From Hydrogenophaga sp. A37 (GTDB taxonomy: Bacteria; Pseudomonadota; Gammaproteobacteria; Burkholderiales; Burkholderiaceae_C), in contig NZ_MUNZ01000052.1 of assembly GCF_002001205.1 (NCBI RefSeq), positions 1 to 51,831 of the forward strand: a DNA stretch of 51,831 bases. The letters are read 5' to 3'. The stretch's first letter is position 1, and every line of letters begins with the position of its first letter. Shown piece after piece: positions 1 through 8,418 of this stretch. The notes beneath the pieces were generated by a model that was not told the origin of the DNA, did no database searches, and saw only the letters and a list, made by a program, of their open reading frames with translations. The position numbers and the translations under genes were made by a program.

Positions 1-159
1 CTGGTGGGCTGGGGCATTCCCGAGGAACGCATCCAGAAATACGAGGAGGGCATTCGCGAAGGAGGCATCCTGATGGGGGTCAACCCGCGCAATGACGAAG
101 ATGCCACCCATCTTGAAAACCACTGGCGCAGTGCCCGGGGAGCGGACATCTACCGCTGA
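1..159 (+). CDS. C-terminal fragment of a general-stress-type protein (partial)
   Basis: An open frame enters from the left edge and stops with TGA at 157-159, giving 52 residues. The fragment carries a VGWGIPEERIQKYEEGI stretch followed by GGILMGV. This pattern, in which a helix ends in a Tyr-containing EGI(R/K)xGG turn before a short strand, is what I know from the C-terminus of YflT/general stress protein 17M-like proteins. The start and N-terminal domain lie outside the window, so the family call is tentative. The next gene is convergent and ends at 229. Confidence 0.5.
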   Translation: MVGWGIPEERIQKYEEGIREGGILMGVNPRNDEDATHLENHWRSARGADIYR

Positions 160-228
160 TGTGCTGACGTGCAATGGCAACTGCAGCGTGAACATCTTGC
201 CGCAAAGACGGCTAAGGCCAGGCGGGTT

Positions 229-2115
229 CTACCGGAGCTCGGCTGGCCTTGAAGCGGCGAATTCTTCAAACAATTCCAACAGGTTTCTGGCCAACTCTCG
301 GGGTTCCACCGGCTTGACCAAGTGGTGATCGAAGCCAGCGAGCGAGGACGCCTTCTTGTCGCTCGCCTGACCCCATCCCGAAATGGCCACCAGGTGAATA
401 TGGCGGGTGGCCGTGGCATTCCGCAACCGCCGAGCCACCTCGTAACCATCACATTTGGGCATGCCGATGTCCAGCAGAGCGATGTCGGGGAGGGTGTCGA
501 GTGCACAGTGAAGTGCCGCCTCTCCGTCGTACACCACATTCACCGTGTGGCCACTGGCGCGCAGAATTTCTGCAAAACTTTCTGCCAGATCCACGTTGTC
601 GTCTGCGACGAGGATGCGCAGTTGGCGAAGATGCCGTTCTTCGTTCCCATCCGCATGGAGGTCCTCTGCCATGCGACCGTGGAGCCGGGGCAGTTGCACC
701 ATGAAACTCGAGCCTCGGCCGCGCCCTTCGCTCGTCATGGTGACCTGGCCTTGGTGCAGTTCAACGATCTGGCGGGACAAGGTGAGCCCCACACCCAGGC
801 CCACGTTGCCGCGCTCAAGCGATTTGTCGGCTTGTTCGAACAACTCGAAGATGCGCGCCTGCATCTCGGGTGCCACCCCGATGCCCGTGTCCTGAACCGT
901 GACCAGCACCGAGGCGCAGTCACCCTTGATCGACACATTCACCTGTCCGCCGGGCGGCGTGTAGCGGCAGGCGTTGTTGAGCAGGTTGGAGAACACCTGG
1001 GTCAGCCGGATGGCGTCGCCGTTCACATGCAGCGTTTCGTCAGGCGGCTGCAGCGTCAATCTCACGCCCTGTTGTTCGGCCATGGCTTGCATGCCTTCGA
1101 CCGCGGTGGCCAGGAGATCGCCGACATCCACGAGATGGAGGTCCAGGGAGAGCTTGCCCGTGGCGACGCGCGAGGCATCGAGCAGATCATTGATGAGACG
1201 AACCATGTGTTTGAGTTGGCGGTCGAGGACCACCACCGCCTTGGCCCGCGTGTCCGGTGTGGCCTTGGCCATCTGCAGCAATGCGACCGCGCTGGTCATG
1301 GGGGCCAGCGGATTGCGCAACTCGTGCGCGAGGGTGGCCAGGAACACGTCTTTCAGATGGTCTGCTTTGCGCAGCTCGTGCTCGACGCCTCGTCTTGACT
1401 CCATCTCTTGTTCGAGTTCAGACGTGCGGGTCTGGCATTCCGACAGCAGTCTGTTGAAGGCCTCGACCAGCAGACCCACGTCGCGGTAGCCGGTGTCGGG
1501 CGCCCTGAGTGCCCAGTTGTGGCTGGAGATCACTTCCTGCGCCACCTGCGTCATCTTCTCCAGCGGCGCCGCAATGCGGCGTTGAAGGCGTCCGAAAAAA
1601 TAGAACGCAACCGCCAGGCTAAGGCCGCCCAGGATGATCAGGATGGCGCCAAACACCAGCATGCGTGACCAGATGTCGTGCCGGGCGGACAGGTACAGCG
1701 TGCCCAGACGTTCGCCGTCGCGCTCGATCGGGAAAGCAATTTCCAAGGTCGAACCGCGAAAGCGGGCTTCGAGCGGGTTGGCGCCCGCGGTGCGTCGGGC
1801 ATCGATCACGGTGTCGGGCCCGGCATGGGCCGCGAACAGGGCACCCCTGGCGTCGTACAGTGCCGCCCACTCGATGCGGGGTTGCGACTTCAGCAAGCCG
1901 AGGTTTTCGCGCGCAGCCTTCGGGTCGTCGAATTCGAGCGCGGCCACCGACGCGCCAGCCAACAGGCCGGCCTGCGTGCGCAGATCGGCCACCCAGGCCT
2001 GGCGGTTGGACACCCACTCATAGAGGAACAGCGCCCCAGCGCTCAAAAGCATGGCGACCGCGGTGGTCTGCATGGCCGCGCGCACGATCTGTTCACGCAA
2101 CGAGGTCGATTTCAA
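229..2115 (-). CDS. Membrane-bound hybrid sensor histidine kinase with CHASE8-like sensor and C-terminal receiver
   Basis: 628 residues from a TTG start at 2115 that overlaps the TGA of the upstream YfiR-like gene (TTGA). The overlap implies translational coupling and decided the start; an in-frame ATG at 2073 is the alternative. Order seen: membrane helix about 17-34, periplasmic domain about 40-145 resembling CHASE8, second helix about 152-174, HAMP about 176-230, HisKA with phospho-His in LAHELRNPLAP (about His264), HATPase_c with N box NLLNNACRY and a G-rich DTGIGVAPEM stretch, then a receiver with DDN acidic pocket, phospho-acceptor LLDIGMP and VKP lysine. It should sense a periplasmic signal, probably through its YfiR-like partner, and relay phosphate to its own receiver. 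No output domain or HPt is present, so the final target is unknown. Confidence 0.9.
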   Translation of the reverse strand: MKSTSLREQIVRAAMQTTAVAMLLSAGALFLYEWVSNRQAWVADLRTQAGLLAGASVAALEFDDPKAARENLGLLKSQPRIEWAALYDARGALFAAHAGPDTVIDARRTAGANPLEARFRGSTLEIAFPIERDGERLGTLYLSARHDIWSRMLVFGAILIILGGLSLAVAFYFFGRLQRRIAAPLEKMTQVAQEVISSHNWALRAPDTGYRDVGLLVEAFNRLLSECQTRTSELEQEMESRRGVEHELRKADHLKDVFLATLAHELRNPLAPMTSAVALLQMAKATPDTRAKAVVVLDRQLKHMVRLINDLLDASRVATGKLSLDLHLVDVGDLLATAVEGMQAMAEQQGVRLTLQPPDETLHVNGDAIRLTQVFSNLLNNACRYTPPGGQVNVSIKGDCASVLVTVQDTGIGVAPEMQARIFELFEQADKSLERGNVGLGVGLTLSRQIVELHQGQVTMTSEGRGRGSSFMVQLPRLHGRMAEDLHADGNEERHLRQLRILVADDNVDLAESFAEILRASGHTVNVVYDGEAALHCALDTLPDIALLDIGMPKCDGYEVARRLRNATATRHIHLVAISGWGQASDKKASSLAGFDHHLVKPVEPRELARNLLELFEEFAASRPAELR

Positions 2116-2768
2116 TGGCGCCTCTCCACCACGCGCACGGCCATCGCCAGCAAGCGGGAACTCAGCTTCACACCCGCGCCGTCCGCAGCGGGCAAGGAGG
2201 CTTCGATGCGCACCCGCTCCCCGGACACAAAACCGATGGTCGCACCCTGGTCCACCCCGCCGGGTGCATCGGTCACGATCACCGGTGGGCGCTCGCGGGG
2301 TTCTCCCATCCACTGCGCGCGCCCGGCCCAGGCGGCGGCACCGACATAGAGCAGGTGGATGTTCGACAGGTCATCGGTCCACCTGAGCGCTTGCACCTCG
2401 ACAGCGCGTCCCTGGACGGGTCGCCCCGAGAGCAACCGTGTCAGTGATTCGTGCATGTCGGGGGCGCCCACCACGCCCACCGTGATCGGGGAACCCGCAT
2501 CCGCGAACGCCACGGACGGCCATTCGATGTACCCCATGAGCTTGTGCAGGTAGGCGGCCAGGCCCTTGTCGGTGCTGTTGAAATCGGTGCCGGCCAGGGC
2601 TCTTCTCGGCCACACGGTCAGCGTCACCAGGCTGGACAACAGAAGCGACCTGCGGGTCAGTGCGTTCCCAGGGTGCTGCTGGGAAGAGGCGGAGGCGCAA
2701 GAGGCCGATGCCGGTGGTTGACCGCAGCCACCGCCAGGGCGATGTTGCAAGGTAAGTTGCGCGACCAA
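2112..2768 (-). CDS. YfiR-like periplasmic protein (DUF4154 family)
   Basis: 218 residues if the TTG at 2768 is used. The true start is uncertain because no good ATG precedes the signal sequence TRRSLLLSSLVTLTV, which looks Sec- or Tat-type. The mature part has the YfiR/DUF4154 layout: an early YLHKLMGYIEWP stretch, SPITVGVVGAPDM, a LYVGAAAW stretch and the ending GVKLSSRLLAMAVRV. In Pseudomonas, YfiR is a periplasmic repressor of a diguanylate cyclase. Paralogues next to histidine kinases are common in Burkholderiales and probably modulate the periplasmic domain of the adjacent kinase. The stop overlaps the kinase start, so the two are made together. Identification is by sequence pattern and context. 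Confidence 0.8.
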   Translation of the reverse strand: MVAQLTLQHRPGGGCGQPPASASCASASSQQHPGNALTRRSLLLSSLVTLTVWPRRALAGTDFNSTDKGLAAYLHKLMGYIEWPSVAFADAGSPITVGVVGAPDMHESLTRLLSGRPVQGRAVEVQALRWTDDLSNIHLLYVGAAAWAGRAQWMGEPRERPPVIVTDAPGGVDQGATIGFVSGERVRIEASLPAADGAGVKLSSRLLAMAVRVVERRH

Positions 2769-2994
2769 AGGCCCTCCCAGAAACGTCTTGTTGGTGCCGG
2801 AATCCTTGCCCCGATGGGGAAAAACGCCGTCATCTTAGTCACTTGCAGCGAAGGGCTGCAAGCGGCTGGACGCCCTATAGGGGGCATACGAACGCCATCG
2901 CCTGAAACGGCGATGACGTGGTCATCGCGCTGTCAATGGACGCGGACGTCCTCACCTTGCACCGTGCCGGTGGCACAGCGCGGGCCTAAGCTGG

Positions 2995-3534
2995 TCAGCG
3001 TTTGCCTTCGATGGTACGGGCCGGATTGACCGTTTCCATGAGTGTGCGCGCTGTCTCCAGGTGGTCGCGCAGCGCCGGAAGGTGCTTCGTAGCGAAGGCC
3101 TTCACATCTGGATCGCGTGCCTCGCGGGCCGCTGCTTCGAACAGGCGCACATTGCTCTCATGCGCCTCGACGCCCATCTGGCTGACATACCGCCGGTCGA
3201 AGCTTTCGTCGCCCAGGTTGGCGATGAGCAGTTCCTTGCCCTTCTGCAGCATGGAAGGTTCTTTGGGTGGTGTGTAGTCTTTCGACCTGGCGAGCGTTTG
3301 CAGTTCTGTGTCCACGCGTGCGTGTTCGTCGACCATGCGCTGGGCAAAGTCGCGCACCCGTTGGTCACGGGCTTTGGTCAGGGCCAGTCGGCTGGCCGAT
3401 TGTTCGGCAAGCCCGTTCTGGGCGGCTTGCTCCAGAAACTCTTGATCGCCTTCGGCAAGCTTGTCGGCAAACGCGGGGCCACCGAACATCAGGGCCAGCA
3501 CCAACGTGGCGCATCGCAGGGTTTGAACTCTCAT
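2995..3534 (-). CDS. DUF4142 family periplasmic protein
   Basis: 179 residues. The start at 3534 was chosen because it has a strong ribosome site (AAGGAGTG) and opens directly into a signal peptide, MRVQTLRCATLVLALMFGG, ending near AFA. The mature region is an all-helical ferritin-like repeat: KLAEGDQEFLEQAAQNGLAE, DQRVRDFAQRMVDEHARV, MGVEAHESNVRLFE and HLPALRDHLETA. These helices with conserved His/Glu are typical of DUF4142, a predicted exported four-helix protein often linked to stress in proteobacteria. Biochemical function is unknown. It sits between the two sensor-kinase pairs. Hairpins without clear T-tracts lie on both sides (3564-3580 and 2896-2915), so it may be transcribed on its own. 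Confidence 0.85.
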   Translation of the reverse strand: MRVQTLRCATLVLALMFGGPAFADKLAEGDQEFLEQAAQNGLAEQSASRLALTKARDQRVRDFAQRMVDEHARVDTELQTLARSKDYTPPKEPSMLQKGKELLIANLGDESFDRRYVSQMGVEAHESNVRLFEAAAREARDPDVKAFATKHLPALRDHLETARTLMETVNPARTIEGKR

Positions 3535-3637
3535 GGGAACACTCCTTGAATCGTTTGAACGGATCGCCCGAAGGGGGCGAACAACACGTGGCAAGCCATG
3601 TGCCGGCTGGTGACGCAGGAGTCCCCCGAAAAGGAGG

Positions 3638-5185
3638 CTAGTGGATGGACTGCAACAGCCGAATCAGCTGTTGAACGTCTGCCGGCTTGATGAGGTGGTG
3701 GTCGAAGCCTGAATTCAAGATGCGCTCCCTGTCGGTGGCCTGGCCCCATCCGGTCAAGGCGACCAGCACCACACCGGAAAAGCTGGCGCTGGCACGGATG
3801 CGCGCGGCAAGCTCATAGCCGTCCATGACCGGCATGCCGATGTCGATGAAGGCGATCGATGGAAGCGCCGCCGCCATGGCACTCAGCGCCTCTTCCCCGC
3901 CGTACGCCACCGACACCTTCGCCCCCAGGGCGGCAAACAGCTGTGCCAGAGAGTCGGCCGCATCCCGGTTGTCGTCCACCACCAGAATCTGGTGACCTTC
4001 GCCGACGTTGCCTTCCTCGGTGGATGCGTCCGACGTGTGGGGGTTGACCGGTGCCGCCACCCTGGGCAGTTCGACGGTCACCGTGGTGCCCGCATGGGGG
4101 CCAGGGCTGGTGACGCTGATGCGGCCGCCATGCAGCTCGACGAGGCTGCGAGCCAGTGTCAGGCCGACGCCCAGTCCCCCTTGCGCACCACGCAAGCTGC
4201 TATGGATTTGCACGAACATGCCGAACACGGCCTCCAGCATGTCTTCAGGGATGCCGATTCCGGTGTCGGTCACCTGCACCCGCACGATCTTTTCATCCGA
4301 GCGCATCGAAACGCGGATGTGTCCCTCAGAAGGGGTGAACTTCGAAGCGTTGTTGAGGAGGTTGGCAAACACCTGGGTCAGACGAACGGCGTCGCCCCGC
4401 ACATGGCATGGCTCTTCAGGGAGATCCAGGACCAGTTGCTGGCTGGCGTCAGCGAGCAGCGGTCTGTTCACCTCGACGGCGTCCCGCAGCACGCTGTCCA
4501 CGGCAATGGCGGCGGTCCGAAGCGTGATCTTGCCGCGGCTGATGCGGGACACCTCCATCAGGTCGTCGATGAGACGGACCATGTGGGTGACCTGCCGGTC
4601 CATCATGGCGTACAGCGCCTGCAGCTTGTCCGGTTCCAACTGCTGTTTCGACACGATGGTCAGGGCGGTGCGCAACGGTGCCAGCGGGTTTCGCAGCTCG
4701 TGCGCCAGCGTGGCGAGGAACTCGGTTTTCCGTTGATCCGCCTCGCGCAATCCGTCCAGCGTGGAGCGCAGTTGGTATTGGCGCTTTCGAGCCACCAGGG
4801 CCGAACGCACCGTGCTCACCAAGGTGGTGACCCGCATCGGCCGCTCGAGAACGGTCACGTTGCCCAAGGTTCCGATGGCCCCGGTGATCGCCGGTGAGTC
4901 CAGGCCCGAGCGGGCGACGACGATGACGGGCAGATCGGACCACGGCGGCTGGGACTGCAAACACGACAGAACAGGTTCAATACCCTGGCCATCGATCGCT
5001 TCTTCCGCGATGACCACGGCGCCGGCGCCCCCCGAAATCTCTTTGGCCATCGACGCCGCATCTGAGCAGGCCAGGGCCGCGATGCCCGAGCGAGCGAGCA
5101 GCGGGAGCACGATGGCCGTGTCTTTTGCCGTGACCAACTTGAGCAGCACGCGCAGCTCGTTGGCCAGCACGGGCGTTCTGTTCAT
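3638..5185 (-). CDS. Soluble hybrid histidine kinase with N-terminal pseudo-receiver
   Basis: 515 residues with no membrane helix. Residues 10-130 fold like a response-regulator receiver (VLLKLV, AVVIAEEAI, DLPVIVVARSG), but the usual phospho-acceptor Asp position holds Glu-Glu (61-62). HisKA follows with LAHELRNPLAP (His162), then HATPase_c (NLLNNASKFTP, DTGIGIPEDM, GGLGVGLTLA) and a complete C-terminal receiver (VVDDNRDAAD, FIDIGMPVMDGYE, IKPAD). The ATG overlaps the stop of the upstream KaiC-like gene by 4 bases (ATGA), so the two are co-translated. Such KaiC plus hybrid kinase pairs are known in proteobacteria lacking kaiA/kaiB; the kinase is the likely signalling partner. The N-terminal module probably transmits protein contact rather than phosphate. 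Confidence 0.9.
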   Translation of the reverse strand: MNRTPVLANELRVLLKLVTAKDTAIVLPLLARSGIAALACSDAASMAKEISGGAGAVVIAEEAIDGQGIEPVLSCLQSQPPWSDLPVIVVARSGLDSPAITGAIGTLGNVTVLERPMRVTTLVSTVRSALVARKRQYQLRSTLDGLREADQRKTEFLATLAHELRNPLAPLRTALTIVSKQQLEPDKLQALYAMMDRQVTHMVRLIDDLMEVSRISRGKITLRTAAIAVDSVLRDAVEVNRPLLADASQQLVLDLPEEPCHVRGDAVRLTQVFANLLNNASKFTPSEGHIRVSMRSDEKIVRVQVTDTGIGIPEDMLEAVFGMFVQIHSSLRGAQGGLGVGLTLARSLVELHGGRISVTSPGPHAGTTVTVELPRVAAPVNPHTSDASTEEGNVGEGHQILVVDDNRDAADSLAQLFAALGAKVSVAYGGEEALSAMAAALPSIAFIDIGMPVMDGYELAARIRASASFSGVVLVALTGWGQATDRERILNSGFDHHLIKPADVQQLIRLLQSIH

Positions 5186-6705
5186 GACGTGGACCGTGCC
5201 TCCGGACCGGCGTCCGCGCCTCCCAGGGAAACGGGCACGCCGGTGAGAACACCACGAAACTGCCGCAAGGGAGGCCCCATTGAAATGCCGTTGGCACCCA
5301 TGCGGATGCTGCGGATGCTGCGCTCATGCCGGCCCCCGCGCTTCTTCATGACCGAAATCGCCTGTCGCACCTCGCCTTCGACCTCAAAGTGGCGCAGGAG
5401 CACCACGGTATCGGCGAGGTAACTGGCGTCCACGGGCACGGCCATCTGCACGCCAAAAATGCCGTGCTGAGCGCCAATCAAGATGGTCGCCACCCCCGAA
5501 TGGCCGAGGAAGGTCAGAAGTTCATGCAATTGCACGATCAAATAGCGTTCATCGGGCATGGCATTCAGGTAACCATTCAGGCTGTCGATCACCACCACCT
5601 TGGCATGGTGCGCCGTGACGGCCTGCCGAATCTCATGAACCAATTCCCCGGGCGAGAGCTCGGCGGGATCCACCTGGCGAATCCGGAGGTGGCCCGATTC
5701 GATGTGCTTCGACATGGGCATGCCCATCCCGTCGGTGCGGGTGCGCATGGTGGCAACGCTTTCATCAAACACGAACAGCGCCGCGCACTCACCCCGGTCC
5801 GCCGCGGCGAGCGCAAATTGCATCGCGACCGTGGACTTTCCGGTGCCAGGGGCGCCCATCAACAGCGTGCTGGAGCCCCGATGCAAGCCCCCGCCGAGCA
5901 GGTCGTCGAGATCTTTCACACCGCTGAGCAGGTTCGCCTGGTCGACCACGTCTGTGTGCTCTGTTGCGACGAGGCGGGGGAAGACCATGAACCCGCCGTG
6001 CGCGATCCGGTAGTCGTGATACCCGCCCCGAAACTGTTTGCCCCGGAATTTGAGGACGATGAGCCGCCGCCGAGAGTCACCAAAGTCGGGCGTGATGTGC
6101 TCCAGGCTGAGCACCGAGTGGGCGATGCTTTGGACCTGAAGGTCACGCTCCAGCGCCGTCATGTCGTCCAGCATCAGCGCCGTGCAGTTGCGCCGGGAAA
6201 AGAACTGTTTGAACGCCAGGATTTGACGACGGTAGCGCAGCGAATTGCCCGCGAGAAGCCGCAACTCAGACAATGAATCAAAGACCACCCGGCTCGGTTT
6301 GACACGGTCGACATCGGCCAGGATGCGCAGCGAGGCTTCGCCCAGTTCCACCTCGGACGGATGAAAAAGGGTGTATTGCTCATCGGGCAACAGGGAATCC
6401 GGGGACGGGAGCATTTCTCGAACCTCAATGCCACTGAGGTCCCAATCATGCGATTTCGCCAAGCCCTGCAGCTCTTCCTCGGTTTCCGACAGGGTGACGT
6501 ACAGCACGCGCTCACCCTGGCGCACGCCCTCCATCAGATACTGCATCGCGATGGTGGTTTTCCCCGTTCCTGGGCTTCCTTCCACCAGATAGAGCCGACC
6601 CCGGGTGAGTCCGCCACCCAAGACATCGTCCAGGCCAGAGACACCCGTTTGAAGCAGGTCACATGTGCTGTCGGGTGCAGAGGCGTGAGTGGACTTGGTG
6701 TTCAT
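5182..6705 (-). CDS. KaiC-like double RecA/AAA ATPase
   Basis: 507 residues from ATG 6705; an upstream extension lacks KaiC features. Two tandem KaiC domains are visible. CI has DDVLGGGLTRGRLYLVEG and Walker A GSPGTGKT (43-50). CII has DDLLGGGLHRGSS and Walker A GAPGTGKS (284-291). Walker B segments are RVVFDSL and KVVVIDSL. The CI glutamate pair of cyanobacterial KaiC is SET here, and in CII it is DES. The dual Ser-Thr autophosphorylation site aligns with Ser428-Tyr429 (DASYLADT), so one phosphosite is changed. No kaiA or kaiB is in the window. It overlaps the following hybrid kinase by 4 bases. It probably works as an ATP-driven switch in a two-component stress or timing system rather than as a full clock. 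Confidence 0.92.
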   Translation of the reverse strand: MNTKSTHASAPDSTCDLLQTGVSGLDDVLGGGLTRGRLYLVEGSPGTGKTTIAMQYLMEGVRQGERVLYVTLSETEEELQGLAKSHDWDLSGIEVREMLPSPDSLLPDEQYTLFHPSEVELGEASLRILADVDRVKPSRVVFDSLSELRLLAGNSLRYRRQILAFKQFFSRRNCTALMLDDMTALERDLQVQSIAHSVLSLEHITPDFGDSRRRLIVLKFRGKQFRGGYHDYRIAHGGFMVFPRLVATEHTDVVDQANLLSGVKDLDDLLGGGLHRGSSTLLMGAPGTGKSTVAMQFALAAADRGECAALFVFDESVATMRTRTDGMGMPMSKHIESGHLRIRQVDPAELSPGELVHEIRQAVTAHHAKVVVIDSLNGYLNAMPDERYLIVQLHELLTFLGHSGVATILIGAQHGIFGVQMAVPVDASYLADTVVLLRHFEVEGEVRQAISVMKKRGGRHERSIRSIRMGANGISMGPPLRQFRGVLTGVPVSLGGADAGPEARSTS

Positions 6706-6890
6706 GGAGTCTGTGAGCTCCGAAGCTTGCAAGAACGTGGCACCACAGGTGAGCGCTCGGGTACGGGTGCACCTCAAACCAAGCCTCTACCGCGAAAAGT
6801 TCCAGAATGTAGGAGTGATCTGCTCGCGTCGGTGCGATGGCGCACAGAGCAACCACGGACCATGGCAGCCGGTGCAGCCTGAGCTGGGCC

Positions 6891-7355
6891 TCACTGGGTG
6901 AATTCGATGCGGCCTTCGGGCAGCAGGTACAGAACCAGGGCGCGACCGCCTGCCACGGTGGGCGAATGCGCCGAGCCCGGGCCATAGACCAGCCAGCCTG
7001 CGCCGCGGCCGTCGAAAGTGGCCGTGTCGTCCAGCGGCATGATCAGATCGATTTCACCCAGCGGGTGGGCATGGTGTGGGCCGGCGAGGGTGTTCATGTC
7101 CACCACGTCCACCGAAAAGCGGTGCAGGGCATCGTCGGGTTTGAATATCCGCCCGTACTTGAGGCCGCCCCCCTCACGCTGGCAGAGCCAGCCTTCGGCC
7201 GCCCCTTGCTCACACGCGGCCTTGAGCTGGCGGTAGGTGGGCGAGTCGGCGCCCAGTTCATGGTTCAGCCATGCCTGTAGCGGGGTGTCGAGCGCACGGT
7301 CGCCGATCTGGCGCGTCACGTCTTGCAGCAGGGTCTTGAATGCGTCGGGGTTCAC
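6891..7355 (-). CDS. DUF4863 / 4-hydroxylaminobenzoate lyase (PnbB)-like protein
   Basis: 154 residues. The sequence matches my recollection of the DUF4863 family: an N-terminal helical half (MNPDAFKTLLQDVTRQI, LQAWLNHELGADSPTY, GAAEGWLC) and a cupin-like C-terminal half with FSVDVVDMNTLAGPHHAHP, GEIDLIMPLD and GPGSAHSPTV. PnbB from nitrobenzoate degraders converts 4-hydroxylaminobenzoate to protocatechuate and ammonium; most relatives are uncharacterised. The HHAHP histidines could bind a metal. It is divergent from the crotonase/thiolase operon and shares its control region, which suggests a link to aromatic acid or CoA-thioester catabolism. The exact substrate cannot be read from sequence. 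Confidence 0.72.
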   Translation of the reverse strand: MNPDAFKTLLQDVTRQIGDRALDTPLQAWLNHELGADSPTYRQLKAACEQGAAEGWLCQREGGGLKYGRIFKPDDALHRFSVDVVDMNTLAGPHHAHPLGEIDLIMPLDDTATFDGRGAGWLVYGPGSAHSPTVAGGRALVLYLLPEGRIEFTQ

Positions 7356-7495
7356 GGGAGTCTCCTGGTGGTTCGTGGGGCATGCACTGTTGTGCAGCTC
7401 GGCAAGACTATCGAAATGAGGTGAGCTGTCAAGCAGTATGTTGCATTAACTGAAGGTGTGGTTGGCGCCTTACTTGGCATTCCAGGTTGATTAAT

Positions 7496-7551
7496 GCATT
7501 GAAATGCTTGATCTTGTTAAAAAACAAGCATTATGATGCATATTTCAATGC
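7496..7551. promoter_or_regulatory. Nested inverted repeats between divergent catabolic genes (operator candidate)
   Basis: An AT-rich patch in a GC-rich background. GCATTGAAATGC (7496-7507) is mirrored by GCATATTTCAATGC (7538-7551, near-complementary with a 2-base insertion). Between them ATGCTTG (7504-7510) pairs with CAAGCAT (7525-7531), and CTTGTT (7513-7518) with AACAAG (7523-7528). Symmetry of this kind over a promoter suggests a dimeric repressor, for example of the TetR, GntR or MarR type. No regulator gene is adjacent, so the binding protein is unknown. Confidence 0.5.
7508..7537 (+). promoter_or_regulatory. Candidate sigma-70 promoter for the crotonase-thiolase operon
   Basis: TTGATC (7508-7513) and TATGAT (7532-7537) are separated by 18 bases, about 75 bases before the first start codon at 7612. 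The promoter lies inside the nested inverted repeats, as expected for a repressor-controlled promoter. Assigned by eye from consensus similarity only. Confidence 0.45.
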
Positions 7552-7611
7552 CGGAGCGGCGCTCAAGCGAGAAGGGCGCTTGCACCCCGAAACCTACAGA
7601 CGAACGGACCG

Positions 7612-8418
7612 ATGGACATGAGCATTTTTGACACCTTGGTCGTCTCACGGCGCGCCCCTGGCGTGGCCCAGGTCACCATGTCGCGCCCGGCGGTTTTCAA
7701 TGCCTTCGACGAGGCCATGATCGGTGAACTCGACACCGCGTTCACCGAGCTGGAGGCCGATTCTTCGGTGCGCGTGATCGTGTTGGCGGGCGATGGCAAA
7801 CACTTCAGCGCGGGGGCTGATCTGCAGTGGATGCAACGCGCCAGCGCTGCGAGCCACGAATGGAACCTGGCCGACGCGCGCTGCTTTGCCGGCATGCTGG
7901 CGCGCATCGAAGCCTGCACCAAACCCACGGTGGCGCGGGTGCAGGGCGCAGCGCTCGGCGGGGGCGTCGGCCTGACCTGCGCGTGTGATGTCGCGGTGGC
8001 CGCCGACAACGCCAGCTTCTCCGTCAGCGAGGCCAAGTTCGGCATCCTGCCGGCCGTGATCGGGCCTTATGTGACCAACGCGGTGGGTAAGCGCCAGGCG
8101 AAGTGGCTGGCCCTCACCACCACGCGCATCGATGCCACGAAAGCGCTGGCCATCGGGCTGGTGCAGCAGGTGGTGCCGCTGGAGGCGCTGGACGCCGCGG
8201 TGGACGCAACCGTCCAGGAATTGCTGGCCGGTGGCCCCCACGCGCAAGCCGAGATCAAGCAGCTGTTTGCCCAGTTGCAGGTCGGGCCGATCACGCCCGA
8301 AGCGCGCGAGCTGACCGCGCAGACCATCAGCCGCGTGCGCGGCACCGACGAGGCGCGCGAGGGCTTCGCCGCCTTCCTCGCCAAACGACCCACCCCATGG
8401 ATTCCGAGCGCAGCATGA
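7612..8418 (+). CDS. Enoyl-CoA hydratase/isomerase family protein (crotonase fold)
   Basis: 268 residues. It has the crotonase oxyanion-hole segments HFSAGADLQWM and GAALGGGVGLTCACD, and the usual C-terminal helices. It would hydrate a 2-enoyl-CoA in the cytoplasm. The AGADLxWM form is common in methylglutaconyl-CoA hydratases, but the neighbours (3-hydroxyacyl-CoA dehydrogenase and a PcaF/PaaJ-type thiolase) fit phenylacetate or dicarboxyl-CoA beta-oxidation better. Substrate is therefore open. A second ATG lies two codons downstream (7618); neither has a strong ribosome site. The stop overlaps the next start (ATGA, 8415-8418). Confidence 0.88.
   Translation: MDMSIFDTLVVSRRAPGVAQVTMSRPAVFNAFDEAMIGELDTAFTELEADSSVRVIVLAGDGKHFSAGADLQWMQRASAASHEWNLADARCFAGMLARIEACTKPTVARVQGAALGGGVGLTCACDVAVAADNASFSVSEAKFGILPAVIGPYVTNAVGKRQAKWLALTTTRIDATKALAIGLVQQVVPLEALDAAVDATVQELLAGGPHAQAEIKQLFAQLQVGPITPEARELTAQTISRVRGTDEAREGFAAFLAKRPTPWIPSAA

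Noticed and set aside
322..1398. Long plus-strand frame opposite the CHASE8-type kinase
   Set aside because: Antisense of a clearly coding gene in GC-rich DNA; no family sequence, no ribosome site.
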